This document shows, one piece after another, positions 26,327 to 35,929 of a DNA stretch of 64,000 bases (position 1 is its first letter; every line of letters begins with the position of its first letter). Below the pieces are notes generated by a model. The model ran no database searches. It was not told the DNA's origin and was given only the letters and a program-made list of their open reading frames with translations. The DNA comes from Bacteroidota bacterium (GTDB taxonomy: Bacteria; Bacteroidota; Bacteroidia; Cytophagales; Cyclobacteriaceae): NCBI GenBank assembly GCA_023417785.1, contig JAEZEH010000184.1:42963-106962 (forward strand), given 5' to 3'. The position numbers and the translations under genes were made by a program.

Positions 26327-27328
26327 ATGGAGGTACTTGTAATCCTTTCCGGCCCACCCGGTGATATTGTGTTCGCAACACCTCTGATAAGGAGTCTGAA
26401 AACCCGTCTCGATCATCCCCGGGTCAGTTTTCTCACCTCGAAAGATGATAAGGCACTCCTGGATGAGAACCCGTACCTCGATCGGGTTTATGATTTCGAA
26501 GAATTTCGTATTGATCGCAAACAGCATACCAAACGGTTCATGTACATCTTCGATCTGGACGCGAACCTTCGTTCTTCAGTGATTACCGCAAGGATGTCCG
26601 GAAAAGTTTTCAGAATTAAGAAACGCACCTGGGAAAAATGGCTTCTTACGCGATTCAAAATCAACAAAATGATTCCCATTCATTTGGCGGATCAATACCT
26701 GAATACCGCTCATCCTTTAAACGTTAACGGCGACGGACTCCGACCGGATTATTACATTCCCTACAAAGATGAGGTCCCGATGGACTGGTTACCGGAACCG
26801 TTTCAAAAAGGATACATCGCTTTTTGTATTTCAGCCAGATACGCCACACGACGACTTCCGCTTTCCCGCATGATCGAAGTATGCGACCGCATAAACAAGC
26901 CGGTGATTATTCTGGGTGGACCGGATGATATGCAGGATGGCGTGTCGCTGGAAACCTTTTTCACACGGCGGGATGAACATGAAGAACTTGAAACCACCTT
27001 ACTTGCACTGAATAAAAAAACGGTAGTCTATAATGGTTGCGGAAAATTCAATTTCAATCAGCAGGCAAGCCTCGTTAAACAATCGAAGTACGTTTTTACT
27101 TTCGATAATGATTTCATCGCGATTGGGTCGGCGTTTGGAAAGGAGACATTCGTGATGTACGGAAATACGGTACTTGACTTCGGTTCATACCCTTATCAAA
27201 CGCGCTTCACCATTTTTGAGAATAACAAACTCACGTGCAGGCCGTGTTCGGCAAAAGGATATGGAAAGTGCCCGCTCCAACACTTCCGGTGTATGAACGA
27301 TCTGGTGTTCGACTTTTACATCCCGTAG
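26327..27328 (+). CDS. GT9-family glycosyltransferase (heptosyltransferase-like)
   Basis: A 333-residue glycosyltransferase of family 9, whose members add heptose or related sugars to LPS core or other surface glycans. The N-terminal signature is VLVILSGPPGDIVFATPLIRS (20 residues of it match the usual pattern of glycine-rich loop and helix). The C-terminal half has IILGGPDDMQDG, the donor-site-like TFDNDFIAIGSAFGKETFVMYG, and the cysteine cluster TCRPCSAKGYGKCPLQHFRC seen in many GT9 members. It converges on the PurF-like gene with 17 bases between. No other LPS-core gene is adjacent. Confidence 0.82.
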   Translation: MEVLVILSGPPGDIVFATPLIRSLKTRLDHPRVSFLTSKDDKALLDENPYLDRVYDFEEFRIDRKQHTKRFMYIFDLDANLRSSVITARMSGKVFRIKKRTWEKWLLTRFKINKMIPIHLADQYLNTAHPLNVNGDGLRPDYYIPYKDEVPMDWLPEPFQKGYIAFCISARYATRRLPLSRMIEVCDRINKPVIILGGPDDMQDGVSLETFFTRRDEHEELETTLLALNKKTVVYNGCGKFNFNQQASLVKQSKYVFTFDNDFIAIGSAFGKETFVMYGNTVLDFGSYPYQTRFTIFENNKLTCRPCSAKGYGKCPLQHFRCMNDLVFDFYIP

Positions 27329-27345
27329 GATACGAAATGCGGATA

Positions 27346-29229
27346 CTAGTATGCGCGCACCAGTTTCCCGTCCATATAATTTACGTATGAACGATTGACG
27401 ACCTTCATTCCACCCGGCGTTGGATAATCACCGGTAAAGTACCAGTCACCTGAATGGTAAGGGATAGCCTTATGCAGATTTTCGACGGTCTGGAACACGA
27501 TTTCGAGTTCCGCCTTCATGTCTGCCGGGCGACAAATTTCGGAGACCTTTTTTGAGATTTCGTCATTGGTGAACTGCTCGTATAACTGCTTCACATAATT
27601 CATCTGGCTCTGGTTGCCCCGCGCCCGAATACACTTCTCATAAATCTCGCCAAGCAGATAGTCTTTGCCTCGTTCGCGAAGCAGCGCAATCATCGCACGA
27701 AAGGCGACGAACTCACCCATCTTACTCATATCAATCCCGTAACAGTCGGGAAATCTTATCTGCGGCGCCGACGACACTACAACGATCTTTTTCGGTTCAA
27801 GGCGGTCAAGCATTTTCAAGATGCTTTTTTCGAGGGTTGTTCCGCGTACAATGGAATCGTCTATAACAACAATGGTATCGATGCCCTTCCGAATCACTTC
27901 ATACGTGGTGTCATACACGTGGGCCACCATTTCGTCGCGATGGTCATCGTCAGTAATGAAGGTTCGGAGTTTCACATCCTTGAGAACCAGCTTCTCAATA
28001 CGCGGGCGGAAAGAAAGTATGTCTTCCAATGAGTCTACCGAAGGCTTCTGATCAATAATAATATCCTTCTGCTTCCGGATAAGGTAATCCTCTATGCCCG
28101 CCATTAGTCCATAGAACGCGGTTTCCGCCGTGTTGGGGATGTAGGAAAAAACGGTGTTCTTCAAATCGAAATTAATGGCGCGCAGCACCTGGGGAACGAG
28201 TAGCCTTCCGAGTTGTTTCCGTTCTTTGTAAATGTCGGGATCGTTACCGCGCGAAAAGTAAATGCGTTCGAAGCTGCAGGATTTTTTCTGGCCCGACCTT
28301 ATGATAGGATACTGGGCGAAGTCTCCGCTTTTGTTTATGATGAGCGCATGGCCCGGATCAATTTCTTCAATCTGATTGTAATCAATATTAAAGGCAGTTT
28401 TGATGGCAGGTTTTTCCGACGCTACGACCACCACCTCGTCGTCCGCGTAAAAGTACGCTGGTCGGATTCCATTGGGATCGCGCACCACGAAGCTGGATCC
28501 TGACCCGATCATTCCCGCCATCGTATAGCCTCCATCGAAATCTTTGCACGCGCGTTTGAGCACGCGCTGGAGGTCTACTTCATTTTCAATGATATCCGAT
28601 ATTTCGCGATTGGAAAATTTGTCCTTGTATTTTTCGAAAAGCGACTGAACCTCTTCGTCAAGAAAGTGGCCGATCTTTTCCATAACGGTTACGGTATCCA
28701 CTTTTTCTTTCGGGTGCTGCCCAAGGTTAACCAGAATATCGAACAGCTCTTCTACATTAGTCATGTTGAAGTTACCGGCCATGACCAGGTTACGGCTTCT
28801 CCAGTTATTCTGACGGAGGAACGGATGCACATTCTCGATACTGTTTTGTCCGTGTGTTCCATAACGTAAATGCCCAAGCCATATCTCCCCGGAGAACGCG
28901 ACGTTTTCTTTAAGCCATTGTTCGTTCCGGAATTTATCCTTCCCTTCTTTCTGCGCCTTTCGATATTTCTTGATGATTTTTTTGAAGAGGTCAGCGACAG
29001 GAGCGGGTTTCACAGAGCGATAGCGGCTGATGTAGCGTCGGCCTGATTCCACATCAATCTTGATGTTTGCTACTCCGGCTCCGTCCTGCCCGCGGTTGTG
29101 TTGTTTCTCCATCAGGATATACATCTTGTTCATGGCGTAGGTCGGGCCGTACTTTTCGATGTAATAGGAGAGCGGTTTACGCAGGCGAATCATCGCTATG
29201 CCGCATTCGTGAAGAATCTGGTCACTCAT
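27346..29229 (-). CDS. Enlarged PurF-like amidophosphoribosyltransferase
   Basis: A 627-residue class II glutamine amidotransferase fused to a phosphoribosyltransferase. The N-terminus reads MSDQILHECGIAMI; by analogy with B. subtilis PurF the 8-residue propeptide would be removed after Glu8 to expose Cys9 as the nucleophile. The PRPP loop is IVVIDDSIVRGTT near residue 460, followed by SSAPQIRFPDCYGIDMSK. It is about 130 residues longer than canonical PurF (about 470-510), with extra segments within the glutaminase half. It may catalyse the first step of purine synthesis or be a specialised paralog. Related long forms occur across Bacteroidota. No purine gene is adjacent. Confidence 0.8.
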   Translation of the reverse strand: MSDQILHECGIAMIRLRKPLSYYIEKYGPTYAMNKMYILMEKQHNRGQDGAGVANIKIDVESGRRYISRYRSVKPAPVADLFKKIIKKYRKAQKEGKDKFRNEQWLKENVAFSGEIWLGHLRYGTHGQNSIENVHPFLRQNNWRSRNLVMAGNFNMTNVEELFDILVNLGQHPKEKVDTVTVMEKIGHFLDEEVQSLFEKYKDKFSNREISDIIENEVDLQRVLKRACKDFDGGYTMAGMIGSGSSFVVRDPNGIRPAYFYADDEVVVVASEKPAIKTAFNIDYNQIEEIDPGHALIINKSGDFAQYPIIRSGQKKSCSFERIYFSRGNDPDIYKERKQLGRLLVPQVLRAINFDLKNTVFSYIPNTAETAFYGLMAGIEDYLIRKQKDIIIDQKPSVDSLEDILSFRPRIEKLVLKDVKLRTFITDDDHRDEMVAHVYDTTYEVIRKGIDTIVVIDDSIVRGTTLEKSILKMLDRLEPKKIVVVSSAPQIRFPDCYGIDMSKMGEFVAFRAMIALLRERGKDYLLGEIYEKCIRARGNQSQMNYVKQLYEQFTNDEISKKVSEICRPADMKAELEIVFQTVENLHKAIPYHSGDWYFTGDYPTPGGMKVVNRSYVNYMDGKLVRAY

Positions 29230-29295
29230 GTTTGGGTTCCTTACGTTAACTCTTGCCGATTCCTCCAGGCTGGAGTTGAGGGAAAGCGTTAAACA

Positions 29296-30771
29296 TTAGA
29301 GTACAAAGGTAATTTTATTAATCCATCCCATCAACAGCCCTGGCTTGAAGAACAGCAGAAGTATGAGTAAAACCAGAATTGCCCCCAAAAGATTTGTCCG
29401 GGTGAAATTATTTAGGGGAGGCGGGCCTTCCATGGAGCGGACAAAGGCATAATAGGGTATTCTCAGATAATAGAAGAGGGAGACAACTGTATTTAAGAGC
29501 CCGAAAACCAGCACCCAGAGGAGAAGTTTGTTGTCGGTGGCGGCAAAGGCTTCCCAAAGCGCCGAAAAAATGAACAATTTAGCGGTGAAGCCTGCTGTGG
29601 GGGGAAGGCCCGTCAGACCTATCATTGCCACCAGCAAAAAAAAGGAGGGCCAAAAGAAAGATCTTCCCATTCCCGCATATGATGCAATCGTTGCCGCCCC
29701 GATTTGTTCGAATTCCTGAAGGTAAAAGAACACCAGAAAGGTCAGCAACAAATAAACGCTGGCATAAAAAAGAAAGTACTGATACCCGTTTGTTGAGAAC
29801 GACAGCACGGCCACCAGAAGAAAGCCCGACTGAGCAATAGACGAATAGGCCATCAGTCGCTTGACGTTTTTTTGCCAAAGCGCCGAGAAGTTCCCAACGG
29901 TGAGCGTAATGATCGTTATTACTCCGATGACCAACTGCCAGTCAGTCTGACCCCGCATATTTAGTATGGTCAGGAATTTGGCGAGAATACCTAAACCGGC
30001 AAGCTTGGGGACCACTGAAAAAAACGCGACGACAGGCATAGGCGCAGATTCATAAACATCAGGCACCCACGGATGCATGGGAGCAGCAGCGATCTTGAAC
30101 AGAAACCCACCCAGTGAAAACGTTGCGGCTGTCAGAAACAGGGGCGTTGGATGTTCAGCCAGTCCCTGAAGAAATTCTATTGTCGTGAAGCTAAGTGTAC
30201 CGGTCATGCCATACAGGAGCGAGAATCCGTACACCATGATGGCTGAAGCGACCGAACCAAATACAAAGTATTTGAGGCTTCCCTCCGTAGCTTTTTTGTC
30301 GAAAGCAAATGCAGTCAGGATGTAAGAACAAATCGAGATCAATTCGATGGAAAGAAACGCCATCATCAGCGATTCGCTCATAACAAGGAGATGTGCCCCT
30401 AGCAATACAGACAAAATCAACGCGTAATATTCGGAAAGCCGTTGCTGATGTTTAGTACTTAGCCATGTCATAATGACGGTGAAAATGCCGCCAAGGCTTA
30501 TCAGCAGGTTAAGGAAAACCGAAAAGTCATTGATCTTGATCGACCCTCCAAACAGGGTGACCGGTTCGTCACCGAAAGACCAGCTCGTCAACAGCTCGGC
30601 TGAAGCGAATCCAATAAAGGCCAGCGCCAGGCAATGAAACAGAACCTGGCTCCGCCAGATCAATCCGGCTATAATAAGCAACAGAATCCCCGCAGCAAGT
30701 ATTAGGTCTGAGGCCAGAAAGGCTGCACTCATCCGGATCGACTCAAGACTTTCCATCAAAGTGGTGTTCAC
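29296..30771 (-). CDS. nuoN: NADH-quinone oxidoreductase subunit N
   Basis: A 491-residue antiporter-like subunit of the complex I membrane arm with about 14 transmembrane helices. The proton_antipo_M core is visible, with the conserved Glu of TM5 (AFLSIELISICSYIL), HPWVPDVYESAPMPVVAFFSVVPKL and KRLMAYSSIAQSGF, which carries a lysine of the proton path. It is the last gene of the minus-strand nuo run, starting 4 bases after nuoM. It helps pump protons during NADH or ferredoxin-linked quinone reduction. Confidence 0.95.
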   Translation of the reverse strand: MNTTLMESLESIRMSAAFLASDLILAAGILLLIIAGLIWRSQVLFHCLALAFIGFASAELLTSWSFGDEPVTLFGGSIKINDFSVFLNLLISLGGIFTVIMTWLSTKHQQRLSEYYALILSVLLGAHLLVMSESLMMAFLSIELISICSYILTAFAFDKKATEGSLKYFVFGSVASAIMVYGFSLLYGMTGTLSFTTIEFLQGLAEHPTPLFLTAATFSLGGFLFKIAAAPMHPWVPDVYESAPMPVVAFFSVVPKLAGLGILAKFLTILNMRGQTDWQLVIGVITIITLTVGNFSALWQKNVKRLMAYSSIAQSGFLLVAVLSFSTNGYQYFLFYASVYLLLTFLVFFYLQEFEQIGAATIASYAGMGRSFFWPSFFLLVAMIGLTGLPPTAGFTAKLFIFSALWEAFAATDNKLLLWVLVFGLLNTVVSLFYYLRIPYYAFVRSMEGPPPLNNFTRTNLLGAILVLLILLLFFKPGLLMGWINKITFVL

Positions 30772-30775
30772 GCTT

Positions 30776-32389
30776 TCAGGGTGTTAAGGTTAAGGCCTTT
30801 CCTGTGGCAAGAATCATTTCCGTAAATCCTTTTGCAAAAGGATCGATGTATTGTACCAAGAGCTGGGGAAAGATCCCCAGACAGAATGTGGCTATTCCCA
30901 GTGGGATCAGCATCAGATATTCGCGGCGATCGAGATCGGTTAGCAGCTCAGGCTGGATCCGGCCTTTAACGTTGAACGGCCCGAAGAACATTCGCTGCAA
31001 TGTCCATAAGTAGTAGGCCGCTCCGAATACAAGTCCGCTGGTGGCAATGATGGCAAGGCTTTCATGCAACAGACCATTGACCGACGGAGCTTTAAATGCA
31101 CCGAGGAAGACCAATATTTCAGCAATGAAACCGGAGAATCCGGGCAGTCCCATCGACGCGAAAAACGCAATGAGAACAAACGCGGTATACGCCTTCATTT
31201 TAGATGAAAGCCCCGAGTAAAAATCGATAGTCCGGTTATGGGTACGATCATATAATACACCTACAATAAGGAAGAGCATCGCCGAAATTATTCCGTGACT
31301 GACCATCTGATAGATCGCTCCGGTGACACCTTCGGGAGTAAGTGAGGCCAGCCCAAGCAAAACGAATCCCATGTGAGAAACCGACGAATAGGCGATGAGC
31401 CGCTTCAGATCTTTGCTTGCCATTGCATTCAAAGCCCCGTACACGATTGAGATTACACCAACAATTCCGATGAAGGTACTGAAGTACATCGCAGCTTCCG
31501 GAAAGATCGGAAAGGCAATTCGGGCAAGACCGTAACCTCCGATTTTTAAAAGAATTGCCGCCAGGATGACGGATACAGGTGTCGGCGCCTCCACGTGCGC
31601 GTCAGGGAGCCAGGTGTGCAGGGGTACCGTCGGAAGCTTGATGGCGAACCCGACAAACAAAAGAAGAAAGGCCCATTGGCGCGCATTGAAAACTCCAAGT
31701 TGCCAGCTATTGTTAGGATCCAGTACAGCGTTCGAAATGAAGTGAGAAGGATCCTGCATGTTCAGCATGTTGAAACTGTGAACCAGACTGGCCGATGGTG
31801 ATGATTCGTGAACCGAGATGTACAACGCAATCATTACAATCAGAATGAAAATCGAACCGAGTAAAGTATATAGAAAGAATTTTATTGAAGCGTACTCACG
31901 ACGTGCACCTCCCCAGACCGCAATCAGGAAGAACATCGGAAGCAACATGAACTCGAAAAACAGATAGAAAAGCAGCATATCAAGCGCGGTGAAACTACCC
32001 ATGATGGTGCAATTAAGAACCAGCAAAAGGATAAAGTAACCTTTCACGTTTGTGTTGATCGTCCAGGAAGAAATCGACGCCAGCAGCAAAACAAAAATGG
32101 AAAGCCCTATGATCGGGTAATTCAGTCCGTCCATCCCAACAAAGTATTCGGCTTTCAGAATACCCCATGCGCCAAGGTCAAGGGTGATCCAGGGCTGCTT
32201 TTCGACGAATTGCACACCTGAGTCCGGAACATAGAAGGACAAAGAAAAAATAAAAAGGAAAAGCTGGACAAGATTAACAGCGACTACCAGGTACCTGAAG
32301 GCGTTTTCGAATCGCGATGGAATTATCAAACCAGTAAGAGCCGCCGCGAGAGGGATGAAGATAAGTAAGGAGATCAGATAATGCTGCAT
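30776..32389 (-). CDS. nuoM: NADH-quinone oxidoreductase subunit M
   Basis: A 537-residue antiporter-like complex I subunit. Recognisable segments are FFEFMLLPMFFLIAVWGG with the conserved Glu of TM5, LPDAHVEAPTPVSVILAA with the broken helix and lysine region, and KDLKRLIAYSSVSHMGF. The 34-base gap from nuoL is the longest among the tightly packed genes I to N, but nothing in it looks like a promoter. Function: proton translocation in the distal membrane arm. Confidence 0.96.
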   Translation of the reverse strand: MQHYLISLLIFIPLAAALTGLIIPSRFENAFRYLVVAVNLVQLFLFIFSLSFYVPDSGVQFVEKQPWITLDLGAWGILKAEYFVGMDGLNYPIIGLSIFVLLLASISSWTINTNVKGYFILLLVLNCTIMGSFTALDMLLFYLFFEFMLLPMFFLIAVWGGARREYASIKFFLYTLLGSIFILIVMIALYISVHESSPSASLVHSFNMLNMQDPSHFISNAVLDPNNSWQLGVFNARQWAFLLLFVGFAIKLPTVPLHTWLPDAHVEAPTPVSVILAAILLKIGGYGLARIAFPIFPEAAMYFSTFIGIVGVISIVYGALNAMASKDLKRLIAYSSVSHMGFVLLGLASLTPEGVTGAIYQMVSHGIISAMLFLIVGVLYDRTHNRTIDFYSGLSSKMKAYTAFVLIAFFASMGLPGFSGFIAEILVFLGAFKAPSVNGLLHESLAIIATSGLVFGAAYYLWTLQRMFFGPFNVKGRIQPELLTDLDRREYLMLIPLGIATFCLGIFPQLLVQYIDPFAKGFTEMILATGKALTLTP

Positions 32390-32423
32390 TTACTTATTTC
32401 GTTGAGGCGGATTTGCAGGTTTG

Positions 32424-34355
32424 CTAAATAAGCGACCAAATTAGAAAAATAATTATTGTAAAAACGGCCCAAAAGACATAAAGCTGAATTTTTCCACCCT
32501 GGAATGACCGCGTAAACGATCCGGCAAGACGCGATACCGACGCGGTGCCGTTTACCACGCCATCAATAACCGCAGAATCAAACCAACCTGCGAGGTGTGC
32601 GACGATCACTTGTGCGTACGCGAGGCCATGGATAGAACGGTCGATGATTTTCTTATCGATGAATGTCGAAACCCTGGCCATAAACAATGTTGGCACGACG
32701 ATGAATAAATGGTAGAACCTGTCGATGTAGAGCGCATGAAAAAACATGTCGGCGTGGAGGCTTTTGTTTCTTTTTACGAGAAACCAGGCGAAACCCAGTC
32801 CAAGGAGAACCCAACCTATCGAAAAGAAAGTAAGGGCCACTGAATGGGCCGACCCAACAGGGAGTATCCATCCTGTGGGATTGAAAGGATTCCAGGAAAC
32901 CGTGATCCAAAGTGAGGCCACGGCCAGCAGTGCGATTGGTGCGCGCATTACCGGCGGGGGTTCGTCAACAGTGAGATTGCTCGTGGCGTTCTCCGGGCCG
33001 AAAAAAATCCGAGTTACAAACCGGAAGATATAGATTACTGTGAGCAACGACACTACGAACGCAAGCGCGACCACAATCCATCGGCCATTAATTGTGTCGC
33101 CTTTCCACTGCAACAGCGCATTGAAGATTGCTTCCTTTGAAAGGAACCCGGAAAAGAATGGAATACCTGCAAGGGAGGCACCACTAACCATCGCGGCTAA
33201 CGCTGTTAGCGGAAGTTTTTTGCGTAAGCCGCCCAGGTTCCGGATGTCCTGAACATCAAAGTGCACGTGCGAATGATGTTGCGTCTGGTGCAGCGCATGG
33301 ATAACGGATCCGGCACAAAGGAAAAGGCAAGCCTTGAAGAACGCGTGTGTGAACAGATGAAGCATGGCAACTTCCGGGGCGCCGGCGCCTACGGCAGTTA
33401 CCATCAACCCAAGTTGTGAAACCGTTGAATAGGCGAGAATCTTTTTTATGTCGGTTTGTGACAAAGCCGCGAGGGCGCCAACCACTGCGGTTATGATGCC
33501 AACAACAGCGACCACGGCCAGAGCAATGGGGGAGAAAATCAGGAACACACGGGTCAGCAGGTAAACACCTGCAGCGACCATGGTGGCTGCGTGAATGAGG
33601 GCACTGACGGGTGTCGGACCTTCCATTGCGTCTGGTAGCCAGGAAAAAAGCGGAAACTGGGCCGATTTGCCGATAACACCGCAGAAAATGCAAAGGGCAG
33701 CGATAGTACTCCACCCATGATCTCCTTGTTGTAGTTCAATCAGGGAGAACGAACCGGTTATACGCCAGATGATCATCAATCCGATAAGAAACCCGACATC
33801 GCCGACGCGGTTCATAAGGAACGCCTTCTTTGCCGCAGCGGATGCGGTCGGCTTATGTTTCCAATGACCGATAAGCATGTATGATGAGAAGCCAACCAGT
33901 TCCCAAAACATAAATATCAGGAACAGGTTATCAGACAGGACAATGCCGAACATGGCAAACGTGAACAATCCCAGCATTCCGAAATAACTCTTCTCTGCCG
34001 AATCGCCTGCCATGTACCCGACGCTGAACAAGTGAACGAGAAAAGAGATAATGCTTACTACCAGAAACATCAATGCAGCGGTACTGTTTAGCAAAATGCC
34101 CGCTTCGAAGACATGATCGCCCACAGAAAACCATTCGAACTTATAAAGGAAGGGCGGACCATTCCAGGTCTTGGCAAACACCACCCCGGCAAGTATGGTG
34201 GTTACCAGCATAAGGAGCGGGGACAACAATGAACTTATCCAGGAATACTTATTGGCAACAATCACACTTATACAGAATGAAAGAAGCGGAAGTAATGCTG
34301 CAACGGCAAGGCTGCTGTCCAGAAACGATGCGTATCCCCAATCGACCGTTTCCAT
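32424..34355 (-). CDS. nuoL: NADH-quinone oxidoreductase subunit L
   Basis: A 643-residue distal membrane-arm subunit of complex I with about 16 helices. Core motifs are FWELVGFSSYMLIGHW, SWLPDAMEGPTPVSALIHAATMVAAG and TDIKKILAYSTVSQLG. The C-terminus has the long amphipathic region and final transmembrane helix typical of NuoL (VFWAVFTIIIFLIWSLI). It starts at the base directly following the nuoK stop, indicating tight coupling. Confidence 0.96.
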   Translation of the reverse strand: METVDWGYASFLDSSLAVAALLPLLSFCISVIVANKYSWISSLLSPLLMLVTTILAGVVFAKTWNGPPFLYKFEWFSVGDHVFEAGILLNSTAALMFLVVSIISFLVHLFSVGYMAGDSAEKSYFGMLGLFTFAMFGIVLSDNLFLIFMFWELVGFSSYMLIGHWKHKPTASAAAKKAFLMNRVGDVGFLIGLMIIWRITGSFSLIELQQGDHGWSTIAALCIFCGVIGKSAQFPLFSWLPDAMEGPTPVSALIHAATMVAAGVYLLTRVFLIFSPIALAVVAVVGIITAVVGALAALSQTDIKKILAYSTVSQLGLMVTAVGAGAPEVAMLHLFTHAFFKACLFLCAGSVIHALHQTQHHSHVHFDVQDIRNLGGLRKKLPLTALAAMVSGASLAGIPFFSGFLSKEAIFNALLQWKGDTINGRWIVVALAFVVSLLTVIYIFRFVTRIFFGPENATSNLTVDEPPPVMRAPIALLAVASLWITVSWNPFNPTGWILPVGSAHSVALTFFSIGWVLLGLGFAWFLVKRNKSLHADMFFHALYIDRFYHLFIVVPTLFMARVSTFIDKKIIDRSIHGLAYAQVIVAHLAGWFDSAVIDGVVNGTASVSRLAGSFTRSFQGGKIQLYVFWAVFTIIIFLIWSLI

Positions 34356-34664
34356 CTATCGTTCTTTTAATTCGTCCACCTGATCAGGAATAGCGGTTTG
34401 ATAATTTCGGTACACACTCAATACGATGGCCAGCCCCACCGCAGCTTCGCACACGGCTACGACAATTACAAAAAGGGCAAAGACCTGCCCATCAAGTTTT
34501 TCGGGATACAACCTGTTGAAGGCCACCAAATTCACATTTGCCGCATTCAACATAAGTTCGATTCCCAGTAATACCATAATCGTGTTGCGTTTGATCACAA
34601 CGATGAACAGGCCGATACACAACAACGCGGCACCAAGCAGAAGCAGATGTTGTAAGTTGAGCAT
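34356..34664 (-). CDS. nuoK: NADH-quinone oxidoreductase subunit K
   Basis: A 102-residue three-helix complex I subunit. The conserved buried glutamates are present in TM2 (LLGIELMLNAANVNLVAF) and TM3 (VVAVCEAAVGLAIV). The length is normal for the family. It lies 1 base after nuoJ and directly before nuoL. Confidence 0.95.
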   Translation of the reverse strand: MLNLQHLLLLGAALLCIGLFIVVIKRNTIMVLLGIELMLNAANVNLVAFNRLYPEKLDGQVFALFVIVVAVCEAAVGLAIVLSVYRNYQTAIPDQVDELKER

Positions 34665-34665
34665 G

Positions 34666-35178
34666 TTATAAACTGCGGGGTTTATGGGAGGCGATTACAG
34701 CAGCACCAATCAATGCCATTAACAGCAGAATGCCCGCGACTTCGAAAATCAGCACATGAGTCGTCATGATTTCTATGCCTATTGTCTGGATTGCATCTGG
34801 CTGCGTGTCAACCGGCGAGAGTTCGGGGATTTCTGCCGGAAACTTGCTTAGGATCACGGTGAGTAACCCCAGCAGGAGTGACGACAATACAAAGCCGGTG
34901 AAAATATTCTTATGCTGGACACGCAGAGGTATCTGACCGAATTTGGCTGTTAGCATTATACCAAAGATGATGACCACCGGTATCCCCCCGGCATAAACCA
35001 GAATTTGTGTAACGGCGACAAATTCGGCAAACGCGAGAACATAAATTGCCGCGATCGACAACAAACAGACCACCAGCCACAGCGTTGCATGGAGCAGATT
35101 TCTGCTAAATAACACAGCGATTGCAGCAAGACCAGCAACGCCGGCGAATGAATAGAATATGCCTTGATAAAGCATCAT
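34666..35178 (-). CDS. nuoJ: NADH-quinone oxidoreductase subunit J
   Basis: A 170-residue complex I subunit with five predicted transmembrane helices. The TM3 region, which forms a pi-bulge in structures, reads QILVYAGGIPVVIIFGIML. It overlaps nuoI by 4 bases (ATGA) and is followed by nuoK after 1 base. Confidence 0.93.
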   Translation of the reverse strand: MMLYQGIFYSFAGVAGLAAIAVLFSRNLLHATLWLVVCLLSIAAIYVLAFAEFVAVTQILVYAGGIPVVIIFGIMLTAKFGQIPLRVQHKNIFTGFVLSSLLLGLLTVILSKFPAEIPELSPVDTQPDAIQTIGIEIMTTHVLIFEVAGILLLMALIGAAVIASHKPRSL

Positions 35179-35870
35179 GTTGAAGGAGGAGGTCCCGACG
35201 GTTTAATCTTGGGTCTGAAAACCGGTTTGGAAGTTGGCTTTGAACCATCTGCGACTTTCGGAGTTGCCGGATTTTCGGCCTGACCAGTCGTTTGGGGTTT
35301 GCTGGCCATTTTTGCTTTTTGAAAGTTCTCGAATTCAGTCTTCTTCGTCAGGATTTCCTGTTCTGTCATTTCAGCGAACGCGAACTTGTGATCTCTCATA
35401 TCCAGCACACTAAAATCGTAGACCTTGGTCATCGTAAGGCATTCGGTGGGACAGACTACGGTGCATAGCCCGCAGAAGCAACATTGTCCGATATCGATAT
35501 CAAACTTTGCCGCATAGATGCGCTTGGGTGTGCCGTCGGAGGTCTTTCCGAATTCTTCAACTGCCCTGACGGGCTCGATGGTGATGCAATCTACCGGGCA
35601 GATCTTGGCGCACTTATCACACACAATGCAGTCGTCGATCTCGTTATGCAAACGATAGCGCCCGTTATCCGGAATTGGTTGCATTTCATGGGGAAATTGC
35701 ACCGTGTTTACGCCTTCGGTATGGTTGAAGTATCCCGGATCTGAAATATGAACCGGTTTCCTGCTGCGGAAAGCCTTAAAAAGGTGTATCAGAGTCAGCC
35801 GAAGGCCGTCCCAGAGCGAACCCAGACCGTACCGGAAATTTTGCCAATATGTCAACGTTTTTCCTTCCAT
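35175..35870 (-). CDS. nuoI: NADH-quinone oxidoreductase subunit I, extended C-terminus
   Basis: A 231-residue iron-sulfur subunit joining the peripheral and membrane arms of complex I. Two [4Fe-4S] ferredoxin motifs are intact: CIVCDKCAKICPVDC and CCFCGLCTVVCPTEC. I use the ATG at 35870; a TTG at 35885 is less likely. The last 45 residues are a Pro-, Lys- and Thr-rich tail (KPTSKPVFRPKIKPSGPPPS) not found in shorter NuoI proteins and probably disordered. It follows the sensor-kinase gene after 59 bases and overlaps nuoJ by 4 bases. Confidence 0.94.
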   Translation of the reverse strand: MEGKTLTYWQNFRYGLGSLWDGLRLTLIHLFKAFRSRKPVHISDPGYFNHTEGVNTVQFPHEMQPIPDNGRYRLHNEIDDCIVCDKCAKICPVDCITIEPVRAVEEFGKTSDGTPKRIYAAKFDIDIGQCCFCGLCTVVCPTECLTMTKVYDFSVLDMRDHKFAFAEMTEQEILTKKTEFENFQKAKMASKPQTTGQAENPATPKVADGSKPTSKPVFRPKIKPSGPPPST

Positions 35871-35929
35871 TCTTGCGTGAAACAAAAATAGAATAGAAAT
35901 AGAAGAGGGAAAGGATTTGTCTTTAAAAC

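Noticed and set aside
29240..29290. CTCCA/TGGAG hairpin between nuoN and the PurF-like gene as a terminator
   Set aside because: The stem is five bases with a three-base loop and no T-run on either strand.
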